Assembly (NCBI GenBank): GCA_050695155.1
Contig: JBOGTO010000437.1
Span: forward strand, 1-64,000
Direction of reading: 5' to 3'
DNA from: CF-113 sp050695155
Lineage (GTDB): Bacteria > Chloroflexota > Ktedonobacteria > Ktedonobacterales > Ktedonobacteraceae
DNA: 64,000 bases
Shown here: positions 59,288 through 64,000 of the stretch, piece after piece
Layout: each line of letters opens with the position of its first letter
How positions within the stretch are numbered: the first letter of the stretch is position 1
The notes under the pieces: generated by a model
Seen by the model: the letters and a program-made list of their open reading frames with translations, nothing else
What the model was told of the DNA's origin: nothing
Databases searched by the model: none
Position numbers and translations under genes: made by a program

Positions 59288-60574
59288 CTATGTCACCGTC
59301 GGCAACTCATCCCAGCGCGACAGATAGTGGCCGGAGAGTTTTCCTTGTTTCATCCTCCAGTTCTGTCTGAGGCCCTGGACAGCAAATGTCAGCGTCTCGC
59401 GTCCGAAAATACGATTCAGGGCATCAACGACCGCCATGAGATGGGCCTGCCGGTAATGCTCGATGAGCGACACCTCTCCAAAGAGATCCGGTTGCACGAT
59501 CGGCAGTGGCGTGATTTTGCTGAGCGAGACGCCAACCTTTTTATACCGGTACTCCGGACGGTAGATCGCATGGAGACCAGCAAGCGCCTGTCTGATCAGT
59601 TCGGGAGTAAACGCGGTCGGATACAGCAGGTCGATGGTGAACTCGTTGGAGTACTGCAGGGCATCAGAGTCAAAGCCGTTCGTGTGGAGAAACACGCTGA
59701 TGCGCCCACAGAGCGACTTTTGCTCGCGCAATTTCTCAGCGGCGCGAGCGACATAAGTGCTTACCGCCTCCTGCATTTCCCTCTCGTGGTCGACCTCTTT
59801 GCTAAAGGATTTCGCGCAGATGATGTTCTGTTTTGGCGGGCGCTTGATCTCCAGCGGAAGACAGGAAGTTCCGCGCAGCTCCAGCTGGATTCTCGCTCCT
59901 ACTACTGTCAAATGCTTCCTGAGCCATTGCTCGTCGGCATCCCTCAAATCACGCGCCATCTGGATGCCATAATTGCGCAGGAAGCGCGCATACTTCGGAC
60001 CAATGCCCCAGATGTCCTCTACAGGGACCCTGGCCAGCGCAGCATTCAGCTGCTCCGGTGTGAATGACGTGAGATCAAGCACATCGGCATAGCGCGGCTC
60101 GCTTTTCAGGAGTTCACAGCCGATTTTCGTCAGGCACTTCGTTGGCGCGATCGCGACTCGCACTGGAATACCGGTGTATTGCAGCACCTGCGCTTTCATC
60201 GTGCGGCCCAGTTCTTCCAGGTTTTCGATCTGTAAATCAGAGAGATCCAACCAAGCTTCATCAATGGAATATATCTCGAGGCGCGACGTGAACTCGGCCA
60301 GGGATGCCATCACTCTGGAGGATATTTCTTGATAAAGCGTATAGTTCGAGGAGAACACTTGCACCCGGTGCTTGCGGATAATCGCTTGCTGTTTGAATAC
60401 CGGTTGCCCACGCCTCAACCCAAGTTGTTTTGCCAGGCTATCAAGCGCCACAATACAGCCGTCGTTATTGGAAAGCACGATGGTAGGCCTATTGTGCAAT
60501 GCTGCGCGAAAAGCCCGTTCGCAAGACACATAGAAAGAAGTGCAATCGACGAGCGCAAAGATATGCCTCTTCAT
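59288..60574 (-). CDS. umuC: Y-family DNA polymerase UmuC
   Basis: 428 aa. The catalytic acids lie in FALVDCTSFYVSCER and YSIDEAWLDL. NNDGCIVALDS and WGIGPKYARFLRNYG (HhH) are UmuC hallmarks, followed by the little-finger domain. With UmuD' it performs error-prone translesion synthesis. The start overlaps the umuD stop (ATGA). Regulated by the SOS box upstream of umuD. Confidence 0.95.
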   Translation of the reverse strand: MKRHIFALVDCTSFYVSCERAFRAALHNRPTIVLSNNDGCIVALDSLAKQLGLRRGQPVFKQQAIIRKHRVQVFSSNYTLYQEISSRVMASLAEFTSRLEIYSIDEAWLDLSDLQIENLEELGRTMKAQVLQYTGIPVRVAIAPTKCLTKIGCELLKSEPRYADVLDLTSFTPEQLNAALARVPVEDIWGIGPKYARFLRNYGIQMARDLRDADEQWLRKHLTVVGARIQLELRGTSCLPLEIKRPPKQNIICAKSFSKEVDHEREMQEAVSTYVARAAEKLREQKSLCGRISVFLHTNGFDSDALQYSNEFTIDLLYPTAFTPELIRQALAGLHAIYRPEYRYKKVGVSLSKITPLPIVQPDLFGEVSLIEHYRQAHLMAVVDALNRIFGRETLTFAVQGLRQNWRMKQGKLSGHYLSRWDELPTVT

Positions 60575-60969
60575 CGAGCCTTATGCACGATGTAGGTCAC
60601 GACGCCGAAGATTTCGAAGTCCTGATGGCTGGAGACCTCTATCGCCTGGTAGTTCGGATTCTCCGGCCGTAAGTACATCTGTGGAGGCATGATCCACAGG
60701 CGTTTCAGCGTGAACCGATCGCCCAGCCTGGCGACGACAATCTTCTTGTGCGCCGCCGTCATCGCTCGATCAACGGCGATCACGTCACCGCTGTAAATAC
60801 AGGCTCCACTCATGGAGTCACCAGCGACACGCATATAGTAGGTGGAAAGAGGATGCGGCGCGACCAGTTCATTCAAATCCAGTCGGTTTTCCCGGTAATC
60901 GTCAGCTGGTGATGGAAAACCCGCGCTGATCGAGCCCAGGAAGCGTACATTCGAGAGATCGTCGTTCAT
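60571..60969 (-). CDS. umuD: UmuD-type S24 peptidase
   Basis: 132 aa from the ATG at 60969 with GGGGTG upstream; a longer frame to 61002 is possible. The self-cleavage site is Ala-Gly in SISAGFPSPADDY. The catalytic serine is in AGDSMSGA and the lysine in RFTLKRL. It self-cleaves when stimulated by RecA filaments to form UmuD', the UmuC partner. Confidence 0.93.
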   Translation of the reverse strand: MNDDLSNVRFLGSISAGFPSPADDYRENRLDLNELVAPHPLSTYYMRVAGDSMSGACIYSGDVIAVDRAMTAAHKKIVVARLGDRFTLKRLWIMPPQMYLRPENPNYQAIEVSSHQDFEIFGVVTYIVHKAR

Positions 60970-61012
60970 ATGCACCCCGCTTAGAACAAAATATTGTCTC
61001 ATCTGTAGTATA

Positions 61013-61024
61013 GAACGGTTGTTC
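61013..61024. promoter_or_regulatory. SOS (LexA) box, GAAC-N4-GTTC type
   Basis: GAAC GGTT GTTC, with an A and T extending the palindrome on both sides, lies 44-55 bp upstream of the umuD start. This is the Gram-positive/Chloroflexi style LexA site, not the CTG-N10-CAG proteobacterial one. Confidence 0.8.
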
Positions 61025-61256
61025 TGGTGAAAGGTTTACATAATTCGATACTGTGCCTGAAAAGTCGGTGTTGACTTCATAGATCAAGCTGTCTGGGAAA
61101 AGAGAACGGGATCACTGCCAATGCTCTCTCGAAGTCCGGCCCATTGCTACCCTGTTGTAAAAGGAGCTGTTGCCGATAGAAAGATTCAAGAGGTGCTAGC
61201 GGCACCTTCCTCATTGTCTCGTCCCCTTGCCGATCCACCCAACAAGGAGCTTCCAG

Positions 61257-61481
61257 ATGCTGTTTCTCCGTCGTCATCAGGCCTCTCAGTCCATCACTGA
61301 GACCCACATGCAAGCTGTGCTTCATGCCGCTTACTGTACCCTGCTCTATCGCCATGGCCATGTCCACGCCATCGACCAGGATGGATGTGAGTTTCACATC
61401 TGTCTCGTCGAACACTTGGCCGCGCTTAGTACTCGCGAGTTTGCCGCGGCAGCCTCCAAGGCCCTGTCTTATCGTCTCTAA
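61257..61481 (+). CDS. Small hypothetical protein, 74 aa
   Basis: AAGGAG lies at good distance before the ATG. It begins MLFLRRHQASQSI and contains VHAIDQDGCEFHICLVEHLAAL. No family is recognised. The 290 bp after it, up to the omega-RNA region, show nothing I can identify. Confidence 0.6.
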   Translation: MLFLRRHQASQSITETHMQAVLHAAYCTLLYRHGHVHAIDQDGCEFHICLVEHLAALSTREFAAAASKALSYRL

Positions 61482-61766
61482 GCATAAGCAGCATATCTGG
61501 CGAATGCTTCTGTGAGAATGCTGGGCAACGTTTCATTCAGAAAAAAGAAAAGTCGGCAATGATTCAGGCTTCTCGTTCTTCCTTACATGAACAGCTTTCC
61601 ACTGTTTCTTCCAGCGAGGAACGCTTTTCCTCTCAGCGAACAAGGGAGCGGCACAAATTTATTTTAGTACAGAATATCTAATTTGAAAAGCATTACCGGT
61701 TTTTCTTCCATGCAAGAGAATGGCAGAGAAAGAATGATTGTTCGCCACCGCTATGAGAGAAGGAGC

Positions 61767-62061
61767 ATATCTTCGTCATGTACCCCCGCATTGAATGCGG
61801 GGGCTTGCGAGGAGCGTTCGCGTTGTTCGCAGGCCCGAGACATGAGCAGACCCAGGCTTGAAACACAGCCTCCGTTATTGGGAAGCGTTGCGGAACCTAC
61901 CTTCGGGTGCTTCACCAGCCTGAAGCTCTAGAACTGCTCTGTTAAACAGGCGTAACGGGTGAAACCAGTGCAGAGCAGAGAGTACCGCCCAATAACTTCG
62001 TCGAGGTGAGCATTACCCGCGCAAGCGGAGGCCCGGCAACGGGTACAACAAGGAACGAAGC
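61767..62061 (+). ncRNA. Omega RNA region of IscB 2
   Basis: A near-perfect hairpin, CCCCCGCAT, loop TGA, ATGCGGGGG (61783-61803), opens the scaffold, and about 260 bases of hairpin-rich sequence run to the IscB start. The 16-20 bases just before the hairpin, around ATATCTTCGTCATGTA, would be the guide. Both omega regions end in GAAGC directly before the ATG. Confidence 0.75.
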
Positions 62062-63408
62062 ATGTCAAACGTCTTTGTCATTGATACCAATCAGCACCCT
62101 CTTGAACCCGTGCATCCGGGGCGGGCGCGGCTGTTGCTCAGGGAAGGCAAGGCCGCTGTCTTCAGACGCTCTCCCTTTGTGATCATCCTCAAGCGGCAGG
62201 TCGAGGCCCCTGCACCTCGGCCATTGCGTCTGAAGATTGACCCTGGGGCGAAGACAACCGGACTCGCCCTCGTTGATGATCGATCAGGCGAAGTGGTGTG
62301 GGCGGCAGAAGTCTCACATCGGGGAGCTAAGATCAGATCAGCCCTGGACACGCGCCGAAGTGTGCGCCGGACCCGCAGACAACGCCACACGAGATATCGA
62401 GCGCCTCGCTTTGCCAATCGTCGTCGGCAGAAGGGTTGGCTTCCCCCATCCTTGCTGAGCCGAGTCGAAAATATCCTCTCCTGGGTCAAGCGGCTTTCCC
62501 GACTGTGCGCAATCACCGCACTTTCCCAGGAGTTGGTACGCTTCGACCTGCAAAAGGTGGAGAACCCAGAGATCAACGGCGTGCAGTACCAACAAGGCGA
62601 ACTTTTTGGCTACGAAGTGCGCGAGTATTTGCTAGAGAAATGGGATCATATGTGTGCCTACTGTGATGCGCAGAACATGCCACTGGAGGTAGAACATATT
62701 CATCCCAAGGCAAAGGGAGGCACCAACCGCCTCAGCAATCTCACCCTGGCCTGCGTGTCCTGCAACCTTGCCAAGGGGACTCAGGAGATTGGGGAGTTCC
62801 TTGCTCATGATCCACCTCGGCTGGCACGTATCCTGGCGCAAGCGAAGGCCCCTCTGCGGGATGCGACTACGGTCAACGCAACGCGCTGGTGCCTGTTTGA
62901 GCGCCTTAAAGCCACCGGCTTGCCTGTGGAAACAGGCTCAGGTGGGCAAACCAAATATAACCGAGCAAAGCAGCACCTACCGAAAACACACTGGCTAGAC
63001 GCAGCCTGTGTGGGGATCTCGACGCCAGAAGTACTCCAGACGGGACAGGTCGTACCACTCCTGATTGAGGCCAACGGGCGAGGCCATCGGCGCATCATGC
63101 TCGTGGGCAAGCTCGGCTTTCCTCGCGGCTATCGCCAACGGAAGAAACGCTACTTTGGTTACCAGACTGGTGATCTCGTGCGTGCAGTGGTGCCACACGG
63201 AGCCAGGCGGGGCACGCACGTTGGACGCGTTGCCGTCAAAGCCAGTGGGTACTTCACGATCCAGATGAAAAGAGGCAAGGTGACTGATGTGGCTCACCGC
63301 TATTGTCAAGTGCAGCAGCGAACAGATGGCTATAGCTATCAGTTTGGGGCGAGGTTGTCCCCTCCCCTAACCAGCCCGAAAGGAGCGCCTGTTTCCCCCT
63401 GCGCTTAA
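62062..63408 (+). CDS. iscB: IscB 2, RNA-guided nuclease
   Basis: 448 aa. Asp60 (LKIDPGAKTTG), the bridge helix (RRTRRQRHTRYRAPRF), Glu157 (ALSQELVRFD), HNH with CAYC (198-201), His212 (LEVEHIHPKAKGG) and CVSC (231-234), and RuvC-III His310/Asp313 (KTHWLDAACVG) are all present. The Asp usually before the HNH histidine is Glu here (VEH). It is clearly a different subgroup from IscB 1 (roughly half of the residues shared by eye). Right-end hairpins (for example ACAGGCG and the reverse) follow at 63370-63430. Confidence 0.95.
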   Translation: MSNVFVIDTNQHPLEPVHPGRARLLLREGKAAVFRRSPFVIILKRQVEAPAPRPLRLKIDPGAKTTGLALVDDRSGEVVWAAEVSHRGAKIRSALDTRRSVRRTRRQRHTRYRAPRFANRRRQKGWLPPSLLSRVENILSWVKRLSRLCAITALSQELVRFDLQKVENPEINGVQYQQGELFGYEVREYLLEKWDHMCAYCDAQNMPLEVEHIHPKAKGGTNRLSNLTLACVSCNLAKGTQEIGEFLAHDPPRLARILAQAKAPLRDATTVNATRWCLFERLKATGLPVETGSGGQTKYNRAKQHLPKTHWLDAACVGISTPEVLQTGQVVPLLIEANGRGHRRIMLVGKLGFPRGYRQRKKRYFGYQTGDLVRAVVPHGARRGTHVGRVAVKASGYFTIQMKRGKVTDVAHRYCQVQQRTDGYSYQFGARLSPPLTSPKGAPVSPCA

Positions 63409-63438
63409 AAGACGCAGGTTCCCACAGGCGGGAAATTC

Positions 63439-64000
63439 ATGGAAGGAAAAACACATGTCGGCTTTGCGCTGGCTGGTGCTATCACGCTGAATAACGGCAT
63501 GTATTTGCTGTTCCCGCACCCTCTGCCAGGGATCTTCGATTCGATCTTTCACGCTATCGGAACGCCCTGGACGTTTCGAGGATTGGCTCATCTCTGGCAG
63601 ACACAGCAGGTGTTCATGCCCGCTGTTGTCGAGGTGATGGGCTATAAGCTCACCTTCTTTGTGTTCTTAGTGTGGTGCGCGCGGTTGCCAGATCGTCTGG
63701 AGCGGCGAAAACGCAAAGGGGCGGAGGCAGGGACATTGAGCAATGTAGCCACCTTGCCAGTCAAACATCGAGGCTTCACGCATAGCTGCTTCCTGCTCTT
63801 TCTGTTCATCTCGCTCGTCGCTGGTACAGCTACCTTTCTGGAAATCTACTTCCAGCGGCATCCTGTCGAGTTAAGTCCGGTCATACGTGTTTTCCTGGGA
63901 AAAGAACTCTTTGCCGTATTTCTGGGTATCTTCCTGGCCTTTGTGCTCCATATTATTGCCGATAGCTTGACAACGCAAGGAGTGAAAGTCCTCTGGCCCG
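63439..64000 (+). CDS. DUF457/YdjM-like membrane hydrolase, 3' end outside the window
   Basis: The open frame continues past the last base. It begins MEGKTHVGFALAGAITLNNG, with a signature H near the start, then WCARLPDRLERR, KHRGFTHSCFLLFLF and VLHIIADSLTTQGVKVLWP. These are the His/Asp positions of DUF457, an inner-membrane metal-dependent hydrolase family including YdjM. Several hydrophobic segments agree. It lies 30 bp downstream of the IscB 2 element. Confidence 0.8.
   Translation, partial: MEGKTHVGFALAGAITLNNGMYLLFPHPLPGIFDSIFHAIGTPWTFRGLAHLWQTQQVFMPAVVEVMGYKLTFFVFLVWCARLPDRLERRKRKGAEAGTLSNVATLPVKHRGFTHSCFLLFLFISLVAGTATFLEIYFQRHPVELSPVIRVFLGKELFAVFLGIFLAFVLHIIADSLTTQGVKVLWP

Noticed and set aside
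61077..61415. 112-aa minus-strand frame
   Set aside because: The plus-strand 74-aa gene on the same bases has a much better ribosome site.
1..64000. tRNA or rRNA genes
   Set aside because: No cloverleaf or rRNA-like stretch was recognised by eye; a tRNA scan would settle it.

Overview
The window is an accessory, plasmid-like segment, or a replicon embedded in a chromosome, from a bacterium that is probably a Ktedonobacteria-type Chloroflexota. This assignment is an inference from three things: two intact IscB nuclease genes with upstream omega-RNA regions, which are known to be abundant in Ktedonobacter; a GAAC-N4-GTTC type SOS box; and many small proteins of no family I recognise. There are no rRNA or tRNA genes and no core metabolism. 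Several replicon functions are present: a Rep-like gene, an intein-carrying dnaB, a ParABS system and a ParM-like actin with a small partner.

Layout. 1-7500, minus strand: replication block with dnaB (intein in the Walker A motif), a rep-like gene that carries a striking internal array of inverted GAATCTAC/GTAGATTC repeats, and a 609-aa protein. 7700-14650, minus: an antirepressor, a nuclease with a zinc ribbon, small proteins, a beta-lactamase-fold hydrolase, and a two-repeat CRISPR-like unit whose single spacer resembles the gene next door. 14800-21800, minus: a putative sensing or conflict island with a SLOG-like protein, an acyl-carrier-like protein, a MerR-type HTH, an independently transcribed 25-aa peptide, a 1396-aa HTH/ATPase/TPR/peptidase-like fusion and a lipoyl-like protein. 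22200-43750, plus: a long series of closely spaced, often overlapping genes. It holds a structured intergenic RNA candidate, a LuxR-type regulator, the ParM-like gene with its partner, a C39-like/SLT wall hydrolase, an HNH-like gene, MazG, a TIR-like / radical-SAM / TIR-like cassette, DUF488 and Nudix-like genes.

43770-50630, plus: a DUF1257 (Ycf35) - DUF2997 - Ycf46-like AAA module followed by a coiled-coil protein and a HerA/DUF87-type ATPase. Both transcription units of the module start at a 34-bp 13-8-13 inverted-repeat element that also recurs elsewhere. 50800-52540: first IscB with omega RNA. 52500-58900, plus: small proteins, parS-like palindromes, parA, parB and a membrane-anchored nuclease. 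59290-61024, minus: umuDC with an SOS box. 61250-64000, plus: a small gene, the second IscB with omega RNA, and the start of a DUF457 membrane hydrolase that runs off the window.

How the parts fit: the left block would replicate the element, ParABS and the ParM-like pair would segregate it, UmuDC would serve damage tolerance, and the cargo looks enriched in nucleotide- and NAD-related sensing or conflict proteins. Functions named only from remembered motifs should be treated as predictions. Many genes have no function I can assign.
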